From the NCBI GenBank assembly GCA_001898995.1, contig MKVZ01000005.1, forward strand, positions 107,652-171,651: DNA of 64,000 nucleotides. The letters are read 5' to 3'. Both the position numbers and the translations under genes were made by a program. Shown one piece after another: positions 1 through 8,437 of the stretch (positions are counted from its first letter, which is position 1; each line of letters begins with the position of its first letter). A model generated the notes under the pieces. The model had not been told where the DNA came from and did not search any database. It saw nothing but the letters and a program-made list of their open reading frames with translations. Source of the DNA: Rhizobiales bacterium 63-22. GTDB taxonomy: Bacteria; Pseudomonadota; Alphaproteobacteria; Rhizobiales; Rhizobiaceae.

Positions 1-777
1 GGGCGCGTGAACACGCAGGGCCTGATGCTGACCGGCGACCAGAATATCGTCGACGTTCAGTTCTCGGTGCTCTACCGCGTATCCGATCCGACCGCCTATC
101 TCTTCAATGTGGACGATCCCGATTCCATGGTGCAGCAGGTGTCGGAAAGCGCCATGCGCGAGATCGTCGGACGCCGCCCGGCGCAGGACGTTTTCCGCGA
201 CGACCGCATGGCCATCGCGCAGAACGTGCGCGATATCGTGCAGCAGACGCTTAACAGCTATCAGGCCGGGGTGCAGATCAACGCCGTTTCCATCGAGGAC
301 GCCGCACCGCCGCGCGAAGTGGCGGACGCTTTCGACGAGGTTCAGCGCGCCGAGCAGGACGAGGACCGTTTCGTGGACGAGGCCAACAAGGACGTCAACC
401 AGAAGCTCGGACAGGCGCGCGGCGACGCGGCGCAAATCCGCGAGCGCGCCGCCGCCTACAAGGATCGCGTCGTGCAGGATGCCGAGGGTGAGGCGCAGCG
501 TTTTAATTCTGTGCTGACCGAATATGAGAAGGCGCCGGAAGTGACCCGCGACCGACTGTACCTCGAAACCATGCAGGACGTGCTCTCCGGCACCAAGAAG
601 GTCATCGTGGAGCCCGAAAAGGGCGTCATGCCCTATCTGCCGCTGAACGAACTCCTGCGCCAGAAGCCGCAGTCGACACCGAACAAGACGGAGCAGGAGC
701 CCGCCCAGCCGAAGGCCGCGCAGCCGGCGGCGTCTCAATCGGGCGCCACCACGACGAACAGCGGAGCGACCAAGTGA
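1..777 (+). CDS. hflK: HflK, FtsH protease modulator (5' end outside window)
   Basis: This is the C-terminal part of HflK, an SPFH/prohibitin-family inner-membrane protein. With HflC it forms a large periplasmic-side assembly around the FtsH protease and tunes its activity. The visible 258 codons hold the SPFH beta-domain ('QFSVLYRVSDPTAYLF'), the helical stretch rich in Arg/Glu/Ala, and a low-complexity Pro/Gln/Ala tail at the C-terminus. The N-terminal membrane anchor must lie upstream, because the reading frame is open to base 1. It overlaps the next gene by one base (TGATG at 775-779), so translation of hflC is probably coupled to it. Confidence 0.93.
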   Translation, partial: GRVNTQGLMLTGDQNIVDVQFSVLYRVSDPTAYLFNVDDPDSMVQQVSESAMREIVGRRPAQDVFRDDRMAIAQNVRDIVQQTLNSYQAGVQINAVSIEDAAPPREVADAFDEVQRAEQDEDRFVDEANKDVNQKLGQARGDAAQIRERAAAYKDRVVQDAEGEAQRFNSVLTEYEKAPEVTRDRLYLETMQDVLSGTKKVIVEPEKGVMPYLPLNELLRQKPQSTPNKTEQEPAQPKAAQPAASQSGATTTNSGATK

Positions 778-1685
778 TGGCCCCTCACAGCAAACTTCCG
801 ATCATCGGCGGCATCGTCGCCGTCATCGCCTTCCTGGTCTATTGTTCCGCCTTCGTCGTCTCGGAGCGCCAGCAGGCCATCGTCATGCGCTTCGGGCAGA
901 TCGTGGCTGTGAAGACGCACCCGGGCATCTATTTCAAGCTGCCCTTCAGCTTCTTCGACGCCGACACCGTGCAGATGATCGACGACCGCCTGATGCGCTA
1001 CGACCTCGACGACATCCGCGTGCAGGTCTCCGACGGCAAGTTCTACGACGTGGACGCCTTTCTGGTCTATCGCATCACCGATGCGCGCAAGTTCCGCCAG
1101 AATGTCGAGGGCGGCAACATGCTTCTGGCCGAGCAGCGCCTGCGCACGCGTCTCGACGCGGCGGTGCGCAGCGTCTACGGCAAACGCGGCTTCCAGTCAG
1201 CGCTTTCGGCACAGCGCGGCGCTATGATGCACGAGGTGCGCGACCAGCTTCGCCCCGACGCGGCTTCGCTCGGCATCACCATAGCGGACGTGCGCATCCG
1301 CCGCACCGACCTGACGGAACAGGTCTCGCAGCAGACCTATGACCGCATGAAGGAAAACCGCTACGCCGAGGCCGAAAGGCTGCGCGCCAACGGTCGCGAG
1401 GCCGCCCAGCGCATCCGCGCCGCCGCCGACCGGCAGGTGGTCGGGATTCTGGCCGAGGCGCGCAAGGAAGCGGAAATCCAGCGCGGTCAGGGCGACGCGC
1501 AGCGCGCCGCGATTTTCGCCGCCGCGGCGTCGAAGGATCCCGGCTTCTTCGCCTTCTACCGCTCGATGAAGGCCTATCGCCATGCGCTGGAGACGCCGGA
1601 CACGACGCTGATCCTGTCGCCGGATTCGGAGTTCTTCAAGTTCTTCCGCAATGCCGACGGCAAGTCGGCGGCACCGGCGCAATAA
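777..1685 (+). CDS. hflC: HflC, FtsH protease modulator
   Basis: HflC is the partner of HflK in the SPFH complex that surrounds FtsH. The protein (302 aa) has one N-terminal membrane segment (about residues 6-26, 'GGIVAVIAFLVYCSAFVVSE'). An SPFH domain starts with 'ERQQAIVMRFGQIV', and a long charged coiled-coil region ('RANGREAAQRIRAAADRQ') follows. Length matches the family. The start is taken at ATG 777, which overlaps the hflK stop; a GTG three bases earlier is in the same frame. The hflK-hflC-DUF2065-degP order is a common rhizobial arrangement and suggests one envelope quality-control operon. Confidence 0.95.
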   Translation: MAPHSKLPIIGGIVAVIAFLVYCSAFVVSERQQAIVMRFGQIVAVKTHPGIYFKLPFSFFDADTVQMIDDRLMRYDLDDIRVQVSDGKFYDVDAFLVYRITDARKFRQNVEGGNMLLAEQRLRTRLDAAVRSVYGKRGFQSALSAQRGAMMHEVRDQLRPDAASLGITIADVRIRRTDLTEQVSQQTYDRMKENRYAEAERLRANGREAAQRIRAAADRQVVGILAEARKEAEIQRGQGDAQRAAIFAAAASKDPGFFAFYRSMKAYRHALETPDTTLILSPDSEFFKFFRNADGKSAAPAQ

Positions 1686-1704
1686 GCTCGGGAACAGGCC
1701 GTCC

Positions 1705-1890
1705 ATGAAAGACTTTCTCGCCGCGCTTGGTCTTCTCTTCGTGTTCGAGGGTCTGCTTTATGGCGGCTTTCCCGGCTTGGCGCGGCGGCTGGCTCGCGAA
1801 GCCAGCGACACGCCGGAAAACGTGCTGCGCATCTGCGGCATCGCGGCGCTGGCGATAGGAGTTGGTATCGTCTGGCTGGTCAGGGGATAA
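1705..1890 (+). CDS. DUF2065 small membrane protein
   Basis: This is a 61-residue protein with two hydrophobic helices: residues 4-20 ('FLAALGLLFVFEGLLYG') and about 41-58 ('LRICGIAALAIGVGIVWL'). Size, spacing and position directly after hflC match the DUF2065 family, which is regularly found between hflC and a degP-type gene. No biochemical role is established. The neighbourhood suggests a role with the HflKC-FtsH or DegP quality-control system. The ATG at 1705 is preferred over the longer in-frame version that begins inside hflC. Confidence 0.82.
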   Translation: MKDFLAALGLLFVFEGLLYGGFPGLARRLAREASDTPENVLRICGIAALAIGVGIVWLVRG

Positions 1891-2085
1891 GCACGCCGCG
1901 CAACATGTGCGGCGGTTCTGCGATGGCGGCATGCCCGAAAACCTGCCTGCCTTTCATCGCCTGTTATCCATAGGCGATGCTATTTATAGCGGGCTTATCC
2001 CGGCCGGGCCGCAAACAGGCCTTATTTTGCGGCGATCTAATCGATAATGTTTGACTGCATGCAGACCGAAACGGAGCAGAGCTTC

Positions 2086-3789
2086 ATGGCAAAAGCACCC
2101 GAGAGCGCCTTCAGGAGAAGCCCCGCCCGCACCCTGTTCGCAAGCGTGGCGCTGGGGGCACTGGTGGTCGCGGGGACGGTTACGCAGGGAGCCGCGCAGG
2201 CAAATGCGTCCGGTGCGGTATCGGCGGGCGTGCCCGCAACAGCGCCGTCGAACGCACCATCGAGCGCTCCGGCCAACCCGACGACAACCGCGCCGGGGAA
2301 TATGCCCGCGCACCCGCAGGGACCGCCTTCATTGGCCAATCTGGCGGCGGGATTGCTGGATGCGGTGGTGAACATCTCCACGTCGCAGACCGTCAAGGAT
2401 AAGTCCGGCGCCGACGACGATTCGGACGGCGACGGCCCGGTGCCCATGCCGAAAGCGCCGGAAGGCTCGCCGTTTCAGGAGTTCTTCAAGGACTATTTCA
2501 ACAACAAGAGCGGCAAGAAGGACGACGATTCGCATCAGGTGCAGTCGCTCGGTTCGGGTTTCGTCATCGATGCGGACAAGGGCTTCATCGTCACCAACAA
2601 CCATGTCATCGCCGATGCCGACGATATCGAGGTCAACTTCAACGACGGCGCCAAGCTGAAAGCGCAACTGGTCGGCAAGGACACCAAGACCGATCTTGCG
2701 GTGCTGAAGGTCGATCCGTCGAAGCACAAGCTCCATGCGGTGCAGTTCGGCGATTCGGATGCGGCGCGCATCGGCGACTGGGTTCTCGCCATCGGCAATC
2801 CCTTCGGCCTTGGCGGCACGGTGACGGCGGGCATCGTCTCGGCACGCAAGCGCGATATCAATTCCGGTCCCTACGACAACTTCATCCAGACCGACGCCGC
2901 CATCAACCGCGGCAATTCCGGCGGACCGCTGTTCGACATGAACGGCAAGGTGATCGGCATCAACACGGCGATCATCTCGCCCTCGGGCGGTTCCATCGGC
3001 ATCGGCTTCGCCATTCCGTCCGAAATGGCGGTCGGCGTCATCGACCAACTGAAGCAATATGGCGAGGTGCGGCGCGGCTGGCTCGGCGTGCGCATCCAGC
3101 CCGTCACGCAGGATGTCGCCGACAGCCTCGGCCTCAAGCAGGCCAAGGGCGCGCTCATCGCCGGGCTGATCGACAATTCCGGCGTCGACAACAAGGCCCT
3201 GCACGGCGGCGACGTGGTAATCCGCTTCGACGGCAAGCCGGTCGACTCCGCGCGCGACCTGCCGCGCCTCGTGGCGGAAAGCCCGGTCGGCAAGGACGTG
3301 GAGATCGTCGTGCTGCGCAATGGCGAGGAGAAGACCGTGAAGGTCAAGCTCGGGCGGCTTGCGGAAGACGACAAGAGCGCCGCCAAAACGGATGGCAGCG
3401 GGGACGAGGATCAGGCCCCGGACGACGATTCGGGCGTCACGCCAAAAGGCAAGGATGGGCCGCAGAAGCAGGCTCCGAAGAGCGAGGCGGGGCAGGCCGT
3501 GCTCGGCATGCGGCTCGGCGTGCTCGACGACAATACGCGGACGAAGTTCGGTATCGCCGACGATGTGAAGGGTGTCGTCATCCTCGACGTGGTGCCGGGA
3601 TCGGCGGCGGACGAGAAGCGTGTCACGGCAGGCGACGTGATCGTCGATATCGGTCAGGTGACGGTGAAGACGCCGGCCGACGTGCGGAAGCGCATCGACG
3701 GGCTGCGGCGCGAGGGGCGCAAGAACGGGCTGTTCATGCTGGCATCACGCTCCGGCGAATTGCGCTTCGTGACGGTGCGGCTGGATTAG
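2086..3789 (+). CDS. degP: Do-family periplasmic serine endoprotease (DegP/HtrA)
   Basis: This is a periplasmic serine protease/chaperone that degrades misfolded envelope proteins. The mature part carries the trypsin-like catalytic triad: His about 173 in 'TNNHVIAD', Asp about 203 in 'KTDLAVLK', Ser about 278 in 'NRGNSGGPLF'. Two PDZ domains follow, the second preceded by an acidic linker. The N-terminus is a signal peptide (RR then a hydrophobic core ending near 'QGAAQA') followed by a Pro/Ala/Thr-rich low-complexity stretch. The start at ATG 2086 is chosen because GGAG lies nine bases upstream. The upstream ATG at 2047 lacks such a site and would bury the signal peptide. Placement after hflKC-DUF2065 fits envelope stress. 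Confidence 0.93.
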   Translation: MAKAPESAFRRSPARTLFASVALGALVVAGTVTQGAAQANASGAVSAGVPATAPSNAPSSAPANPTTTAPGNMPAHPQGPPSLANLAAGLLDAVVNISTSQTVKDKSGADDDSDGDGPVPMPKAPEGSPFQEFFKDYFNNKSGKKDDDSHQVQSLGSGFVIDADKGFIVTNNHVIADADDIEVNFNDGAKLKAQLVGKDTKTDLAVLKVDPSKHKLHAVQFGDSDAARIGDWVLAIGNPFGLGGTVTAGIVSARKRDINSGPYDNFIQTDAAINRGNSGGPLFDMNGKVIGINTAIISPSGGSIGIGFAIPSEMAVGVIDQLKQYGEVRRGWLGVRIQPVTQDVADSLGLKQAKGALIAGLIDNSGVDNKALHGGDVVIRFDGKPVDSARDLPRLVAESPVGKDVEIVVLRNGEEKTVKVKLGRLAEDDKSAAKTDGSGDEDQAPDDDSGVTPKGKDGPQKQAPKSEAGQAVLGMRLGVLDDNTRTKFGIADDVKGVVILDVVPGSAADEKRVTAGDVIVDIGQVTVKTPADVRKRIDGLRREGRKNGLFMLASRSGELRFVTVRLD

Positions 3790-3827
3790 AGCGGTTCCAA
3801 CGATTCCGTTTAAACAGGAACCGCTCT
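3788..3827. terminator. Inverted repeat between convergent degP and serB
   Basis: The arms AGAGCGGTTCC (3788-3798) and GGAACCGCTCT (3817-3827) are perfect complements around an 18-base loop. The element starts inside the degP stop codon and lies between convergent genes. It has no T-run, so it may act as a hairpin-type 3' end or simply belong to the AGAGCG.TTCC repeat family that recurs in this window (for example near 21914). Confidence 0.45.
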
Positions 3828-3891
3828 GGCCTCGGCTGGCCGCAATCCCGGCCTCCGGCAAGGCAACGGAAGCGCGTCACGCGCGGAAGGC

Positions 3892-4791
3892 TCATTGCAC
3901 GAAATCGGTCTTGCGGTAGCCCTGAATATAAAGGAGCGCGGTCAGGTCGCCATGGCGGATACCGACCTTCGCCTCAGCCGCGACTGCGGGCTTGGCGTGG
4001 AGCGCGACGCCGGTGCCGGCGAGCTTTATCATGCCGAGATCGTTGGCCCCGTCGCCGACCGCGATGGCATCGGCAGGCGTAAGGCCGAGCCGGTCGGCGA
4101 TCTCCGCCAGCTTCTCCATCTTGGCCTCGCGGCCGAGAATCGGCTCCGCCACCGTGCCGGTGAGGTGCGTGCCGTCATCGATCAGCCGGTTGGCGCGGTC
4201 TTCATTGAAGCCGATCATTTCGGCGATGCGCCGGGTGAAGGTGGTGAAGCCGCCCGACACCAGCGCCGTATAGGCCCCGTGCTTGCGCATGGTGCGCACC
4301 AGTTCCGGCCCGCCGGGCGTGAGCGTGATGCGGGTGGAAATCACCTTGTCGATGACGGTGAGCGGCAGGCCTTTCAGCAGCGCCACGCGTTCGCGCAGGG
4401 CGGGCTCGAACGCGATCTCGCCGTTCATCGCCCGCGCGGTGATGGCGGCGACATGATCGCGCAGCCCCGCTTCCTCGGCCAGTTCGTCGATGCACTCCTG
4501 CCCGATCATGGTGGAATCCATGTCGGCGATCAGGATCTTCTTGCGGCGGCTTTCCTGCTCCTGCACCACCACATCGACGGCCGCACCGTCGAGCGCTTCG
4601 CGCAATTTCGTCTCCGCCTCCTGCGCCGGAATGCCCGCGGGCAGCGCGATATCGCAGGCGATGCCGTCGGCAAGCCAGTAAAGTCCTGTTGCATTCACCG
4701 CCGCGGAGGCTTTAATCCCCAGCGGGGCGGCAAGCACGGGCTTCGCCGGACTGGCGATCAGCGTGGCGACGAGCGAAGCGGATGCGGACAT
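3892..4791 (-). CDS. serB: Phosphoserine phosphatase SerB
   Basis: SerB catalyses the last step of serine synthesis, phosphoserine to serine. The C-terminal two thirds is a HAD-superfamily phosphatase: the nucleophile motif 'IADMDSTMIGQECIDE', the Ser motif 'ALVSGGF', a conserved Lys region, and 'AVGDGANDLGMIKLAG' binding Mg2+. The N-terminal part is the ACT-like domain typical of SerB. With the start at ATG 4791 the protein has 299 residues. AGGAA lies about nine bases upstream of that codon; an in-frame ATG at 4800 has AGGAA directly against it, so it is less likely. The gene is divergent from miaA, only 16 bases apart. Confidence 0.95.
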   Translation of the reverse strand: MSASASLVATLIASPAKPVLAAPLGIKASAAVNATGLYWLADGIACDIALPAGIPAQEAETKLREALDGAAVDVVVQEQESRRKKILIADMDSTMIGQECIDELAEEAGLRDHVAAITARAMNGEIAFEPALRERVALLKGLPLTVIDKVISTRITLTPGGPELVRTMRKHGAYTALVSGGFTTFTRRIAEMIGFNEDRANRLIDDGTHLTGTVAEPILGREAKMEKLAEIADRLGLTPADAIAVGDGANDLGMIKLAGTGVALHAKPAVAAEAKVGIRHGDLTALLYIQGYRKTDFVQ

Positions 4792-4807
4792 GAGAGGCAT
4801 TTCCTGA

Positions 4808-5719
4808 ATGGGTGAGGATGCGGTCGGGACTGCCATTCTGATAGCCGGACCGACGGCGAGCGGCAAGTCGGCTCTTGCCCTCCGCATGGCGCGGGAGACG
4901 GGCGGCTTCGTCGTCAATGCCGATTCCATGCAGGTCTACGGCGTGCTCGACCGGCTCACCGCACGCCCCGATGCGGACGATCTCGCGGCGGCGGAGCATC
5001 ATCTCTACGGCCACGTGCCGCCTTCCGCCGCTTATTCGACCGGCAAGTGGCTTGCCGACGTGGCGGCGCTCCTGTCGCGGCCCGATCTCAGTGGCCGGAC
5101 GCCGGTTTTCGTCGGCGGCACCGGGCTTTATTTCCGCGCGCTCACCGGCGGTCTGTCGCAGATGCCGGAGGTGGGGGACGATGTGCGCACATATTGGCGC
5201 GGGCGCATGGGGAGGGAAGGGGCGACGGCGCTGCACGGCGTGCTCGCCGCGCGCGATCCCGGAATGGCCGCCATCCTGCGGCCGACCGACAGCCAGCGCA
5301 TCGTGCGGGCACTCGAAGTGTTCGACGCCACCGGAAAATCCCTGCTCGACTGGCAGGGCGGCGACGGAACGGCGCTGGTGGACGCGGCCTCGGCGCGCAG
5401 GATCGTGCTCCGGCCGGAACGGGGCTGGCTGCAAGAGCGCATCGCGCGGCGTTTCGCCTCCATGTGGGACCATGGGGCGCTGGAGGAGGTGAAAGCGCTG
5501 TTGACACTGAATCTCGATCCGGCGCTGCCGGCCATGAAGGCCATCGGCGTGCGCGAGATCGCCGCTTTCCTCGGCGGGGAGATGACGCGCACTGAGGCGA
5601 CCGAGCGCGCCATCATCGCCACGCGGCAGTATGCCAAGCGGCAGTCGACATGGTTCCGCAACCAGCTCGATGCGGGCTGGCAGGTGATCTCGTCGCCGGA
5701 CGAACTGGCGCCTCCGTAA
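4808..5719 (+). CDS. miaA: tRNA dimethylallyltransferase MiaA
   Basis: MiaA transfers a dimethylallyl group to adenosine 37 of tRNAs that read UNN codons. The protein (303 aa) starts with the P-loop '[14 protein letters not shown]' and has the substrate motif '[11 protein letters not shown]'. It continues with '[12 protein letters not shown]', and ends with '[19 protein letters not shown]', all family signatures. Length is normal. It is divergent from serB. Its promoter probably lies inside the serB coding region, because only 16 bases separate the two starts. Confidence 0.95.
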   Translation: MGEDAVGTAILIAGPTASGKSALALRMARETGGFVVNADSMQVYGVLDRLTARPDADDLAAAEHHLYGHVPPSAAYSTGKWLADVAALLSRPDLSGRTPVFVGGTGLYFRALTGGLSQMPEVGDDVRTYWRGRMGREGATALHGVLAARDPGMAAILRPTDSQRIVRALEVFDATGKSLLDWQGGDGTALVDAASARRIVLRPERGWLQERIARRFASMWDHGALEEVKALLTLNLDPALPAMKAIGVREIAAFLGGEMTRTEATERAIIATRQYAKRQSTWFRNQLDAGWQVISSPDELAPP

Positions 5720-5777
5720 TAAAGTTGTTGGCGCGGGCGATTTTGCAAAAGAAAATATCGCGCAACACTTTTAAGCG

Positions 5778-5806
5778 TTGACGGCGCTATTCCGGCCTAT
5801 TAGTGT
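5778..5806 (+). promoter_or_regulatory. Candidate promoter of the ilvIH leader
   Basis: TTGACG (5778-5783) is a good -35 box. With 17-base spacing the -10 would be TAGTGT at 5801-5806, which is weak; TATTAG at 5798 is a better box but only 14 bases away. If the 17-base spacing is right, transcription starts within a few bases of the leader peptide ATG at 5815. That would give an almost leaderless leader-peptide mRNA, as described for trp attenuators in rhizobia. Confidence 0.35.
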
Positions 5807-5814
5807 CCGCTTCC

Positions 5815-5871
5815 ATGAACACGAAGATGAACATTCTTGTAGTAGGCGCGCGCATGGGCAGGGTGGTGTAA
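5815..5871 (+). CDS. ilvIH leader peptide (attenuator ORF)
   Basis: This is an 18-codon ORF reading MNTKMNILVVGARMGRVV. It contains Ile-Leu-Val-Val in a row (ATT CTT GTA GTA) and ends in Val-Val before TAA. ATT, CTT and GTA are uncommon codons in this GC-rich genome, so ribosome speed here should respond to branched-chain aminoacyl-tRNA supply. It sits directly upstream of acetolactate synthase genes and is followed by a 10-bp-stem hairpin and then a terminator. This is the classical layout of a leader peptide that controls transcription attenuation. Leader-peptide attenuation of ilvIH is known from other rhizobia; its function here is inferred. Confidence 0.8.
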   Translation: MNTKMNILVVGARMGRVV

Positions 5872-5897
5872 CCACCCGGCGAAAGCACCCATGCGCG
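5849..5897 (+). promoter_or_regulatory. Attenuator hairpin overlapping the leader peptide stop
   Basis: CGCGCATGGG (5849-5858) pairs perfectly with CCCATGCGCG (5888-5897). Inside it GGGTGG (5861-5866) pairs with CCACCC (5872-5877) around the TGTAA loop that contains the leader stop codon. The position, starting just after the Ile-Leu-Val-Val codons, is right for the pause or protector stem of an attenuator. The competing antiterminator pairing was not identified with confidence. Confidence 0.65.
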
Positions 5898-5903
5898 AAA
5901 GAC

Positions 5904-5927
5904 AGGCTCCCTTGAGGGGCCTTTTTT
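5904..5927 (+). terminator. Attenuator terminator before ilvI
   Basis: AGGCTCCC (5904-5911), loop TTGA, then GGGGCCT (5916-5922) merging into a run of six T (5922-5927). This is a typical intrinsic terminator located between the leader peptide and the ilvI start, 50 bases upstream of the gene. Confidence 0.8.
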
Positions 5928-5978
5928 ATTACCTGAAACAGGCACTTACTTACTTACAGACGAGACGGGAAGAGAACG

Positions 5979-7823
5979 ATGACGACCGCAGGCAGACACG
6001 AGGCGGAGACGAAGGCCCGGAATACGAAAAGCCATGAAGCGCAGGGCACGGGCGACAATCCGCGCGAGATGACCGGCGCCGAGATGGTGATACAGGCGCT
6101 GATCGATCAGGGCGTCGAGACGATTTTCGGTTATCCGGGCGGCGCGGTGCTGCCGATCTATGACGAGATCTTCCAGCAGGACAAGGTGCAGCACGTTCTC
6201 GTCCGCCACGAGCAGGGCGCGGGCCATGCGGCGGAAGGCTATGCGCGCTCGACCGGCAAGGTCGGCGTCATGCTGGTCACGTCCGGCCCCGGTGCGACCA
6301 ACGCCGTCACCCCCTTGCAGGACGCGCTGATGGATTCGATCCCTCTGGTCTGCATTTCCGGTCAGGTCGCGACCACGCTCATCGGCTCCGACGCCTTTCA
6401 GGAATGCGACACGGTCGGCATCACCCGCCCCTGCACCAAGCACAACTGGCTGGTGAAGGACGTCAACGATCTCGCCCGCATCCTGCATGAGGCTTTCCAT
6501 GTCGCCTCCACCGGGCGGCCCGGCCCGGTCGTGGTCGATATTCCGAAGGATATCCAGTTCGCCAAGGGCATCTATACGCCGCCGGAAACTGCACCCCGCA
6601 CCAGCTATCGCCCCGTTCTCGACGGCAATGCGCACGCCATCGCGCAGGCCGTGCAACTGCTCGTCAATGCGAAGAAGCCGGTCATCTATTCGGGCGGCGG
6701 CGTCGTCAATTCCGGTCCGGCGGCCTCGCGCCTGCTGCGCGAACTGGTGGAGATGGGCAATTTCCCCATCACTTCGACGCTGATGGGGCTCGGCGCCTAT
6801 CCGGCTTCCGGCAAGAACTGGCTCGGCATGCTGGGCATGCACGGCACCTATGAAGCCAATATGGTCATGCACGATTGCGACGTCATGCTGTGCGTGGGCG
6901 CGCGCTTCGACGACCGCATCACCGGTCGTCTCGACGCCTTCTCGCCCAATTCGAAGAAAATCCATATCGACATCGATCCGTCCTCGATCAACAAGAACGT
7001 CCGCGTCGACGTGCCGGTCATCGGCGATGTCGGGCATGTTCTGGAAGATATTGTGCGCCAGTTCCGCGCCTCCGAGAAAAAGCCCGACAGGCAGGCCATC
7101 GCCGCATGGTGGGAGCAGATCGCGCGCTGGCGGGCGCGCAATTCGCTGGCCTATACGCCCAACCGGGACGTCATCATGCCGCAATACGCCATCCAGCGGC
7201 TCTTTGAGCTGACCAAGGATCGCGACACCTACATCACCACCGAGGTCGGCCAGCACCAGATGTGGGCGGCGCAGTTCTTCGGTTTCGAGCAGCCGAACCG
7301 CTGGATGACCTCGGGCGGTCTCGGCACCATGGGCTACGGCCTGCCGGCGGCGCTCGGCGTGCAGATCGCGCATCCGGAAGCCCTCGTCGTCGACATCGCA
7401 GGCGACGCCTCGATCCAGATGTGCATTCAGGAAATGTCGGCCGCGATCCAGCACGACGCGCCGATCAAGATCTTCATCCTGAACAACCAGTATATGGGCA
7501 TGGTGCGCCAGTGGCAGCAATTGCTGCACGGCAACCGGCTGTCGCATTCCTATACGGAGGCGATGCCGGATTTCGTCAAGCTGGCGGAAGCCTACGGCGC
7601 GCACGGCATACGCTGCGAGAAGCCGGGCGATCTCGACGACGCCATCCAGGAGATGATCGACGTGCGAAAGCCGGTGATCTTCGATTGCCGTGTCGCCAAT
7701 CTCGCCAACTGTTTCCCGATGATCCCGTCCGGCAAGGCGCATAACGAGATGCTGCTGCCCGACGAGGCCACCGACGAAGCCATCGCAAACGCCATCGACG
7801 CCAAGGGCCGCGCGCTCGTCTGA
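5979..7823 (+). CDS. ilvI: Acetolactate synthase large (catalytic) subunit
   Basis: This is a thiamine-diphosphate and FAD enzyme that condenses two pyruvate (or pyruvate and 2-oxobutyrate), the first common step to valine, leucine and isoleucine. Over 614 residues it shows the N-terminal TPP-binding part with catalytic Glu in 'VRHEQGAGHAAEGYAR', the central domain with 'GMLGMHGTYEANMVMHDCD', and the C-terminal 'GDASIQMCIQEM...NNQYMGMVRQWQ' metal/TPP motif. A short N-terminal extension precedes the catalytic core. A GGAAGAGA ribosome site precedes ATG 5979. It is followed by the regulatory subunit after 15 bases, and the attenuator upstream should control both. The name ilvB is often used for the same protein in this group. 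Confidence 0.96.
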   Translation: MTTAGRHEAETKARNTKSHEAQGTGDNPREMTGAEMVIQALIDQGVETIFGYPGGAVLPIYDEIFQQDKVQHVLVRHEQGAGHAAEGYARSTGKVGVMLVTSGPGATNAVTPLQDALMDSIPLVCISGQVATTLIGSDAFQECDTVGITRPCTKHNWLVKDVNDLARILHEAFHVASTGRPGPVVVDIPKDIQFAKGIYTPPETAPRTSYRPVLDGNAHAIAQAVQLLVNAKKPVIYSGGGVVNSGPAASRLLRELVEMGNFPITSTLMGLGAYPASGKNWLGMLGMHGTYEANMVMHDCDVMLCVGARFDDRITGRLDAFSPNSKKIHIDIDPSSINKNVRVDVPVIGDVGHVLEDIVRQFRASEKKPDRQAIAAWWEQIARWRARNSLAYTPNRDVIMPQYAIQRLFELTKDRDTYITTEVGQHQMWAAQFFGFEQPNRWMTSGGLGTMGYGLPAALGVQIAHPEALVVDIAGDASIQMCIQEMSAAIQHDAPIKIFILNNQYMGMVRQWQQLLHGNRLSHSYTEAMPDFVKLAEAYGAHGIRCEKPGDLDDAIQEMIDVRKPVIFDCRVANLANCFPMIPSGKAHNEMLLPDEATDEAIANAIDAKGRALV

Positions 7824-7838
7824 CCGGAGGAAGAAGAA

Positions 7839-8411
7839 ATGAACGCACAGAATCTAGCCTCCGGCTCGGTCTATTTCATCGTTGCCGACACGCAGACCCC
7901 GGAAACCCACACGCTCGCCGTGCTGGTCGACAATGAGCCGGGCGTTCTTGCCCGCGTCATCGGCCTTTTCTCCGGGCGCGGCTACAATATCGAGAGCCTC
8001 ACCGTCTCCGAAACGGAGCATGAGAAGCACCTGTCGCGCATCACCATCGTGACGCGTGCCACGCCCAACGTGCTCGACCAGATCCGCCACCAGATCGACC
8101 GTATCGTGCCGGTGCACCGCGTGGTCGATCTTACCCACCGCGCCGCCGAACTCGGCCACGACCGTCCCATCGAGCGCGAACTGGCGCTGGTCAAGGTGGC
8201 GGGCAAGGGCGAGGCGCGGGCCGAGGCGCTGCGCCTCACCGACGCCTTCAACGGCAAGATCGTCGATGCGACGACCGAGCATTTCATCATCGAGGTCACC
8301 GGCAAGACGGCCAAGATCGACCAGTTCATTTCGATCATGAAGCCGCTCGGTCTCGTGGAAATCTGCCGTACCGGCGTGGCTGCGATGAATCGCGGCGCCG
8401 AAGCTATGTAA
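7839..8411 (+). CDS. ilvH: Acetolactate synthase small (regulatory) subunit
   Basis: This is the regulatory subunit that binds valine and activates the large subunit. The 190-residue protein has an N-terminal ACT domain ('HTLAVLVDNEPGVLARVIGLFSGRGYNIE') and the C-terminal ALS_ss domain ('ALVKV...ALRLTDAFNGKIVD...FIIEVTG'). A strong GGAGGA ribosome site lies before ATG 7839. It is in an operon with ilvI, with a gap of 15 bases. Confidence 0.96.
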   Translation: MNAQNLASGSVYFIVADTQTPETHTLAVLVDNEPGVLARVIGLFSGRGYNIESLTVSETEHEKHLSRITIVTRATPNVLDQIRHQIDRIVPVHRVVDLTHRAAELGHDRPIERELALVKVAGKGEARAEALRLTDAFNGKIVDATTEHFIIEVTGKTAKIDQFISIMKPLGLVEICRTGVAAMNRGAEAM

Positions 8412-8437
8412 TAGGGCCATGTAAGGGGACGAATGGA

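Noticed and set aside
5946..7742. 598-codon minus-strand frame opposite ilvI
   Set aside because: It is antisense to a highly conserved gene and has no recognisable domain or ribosome site.
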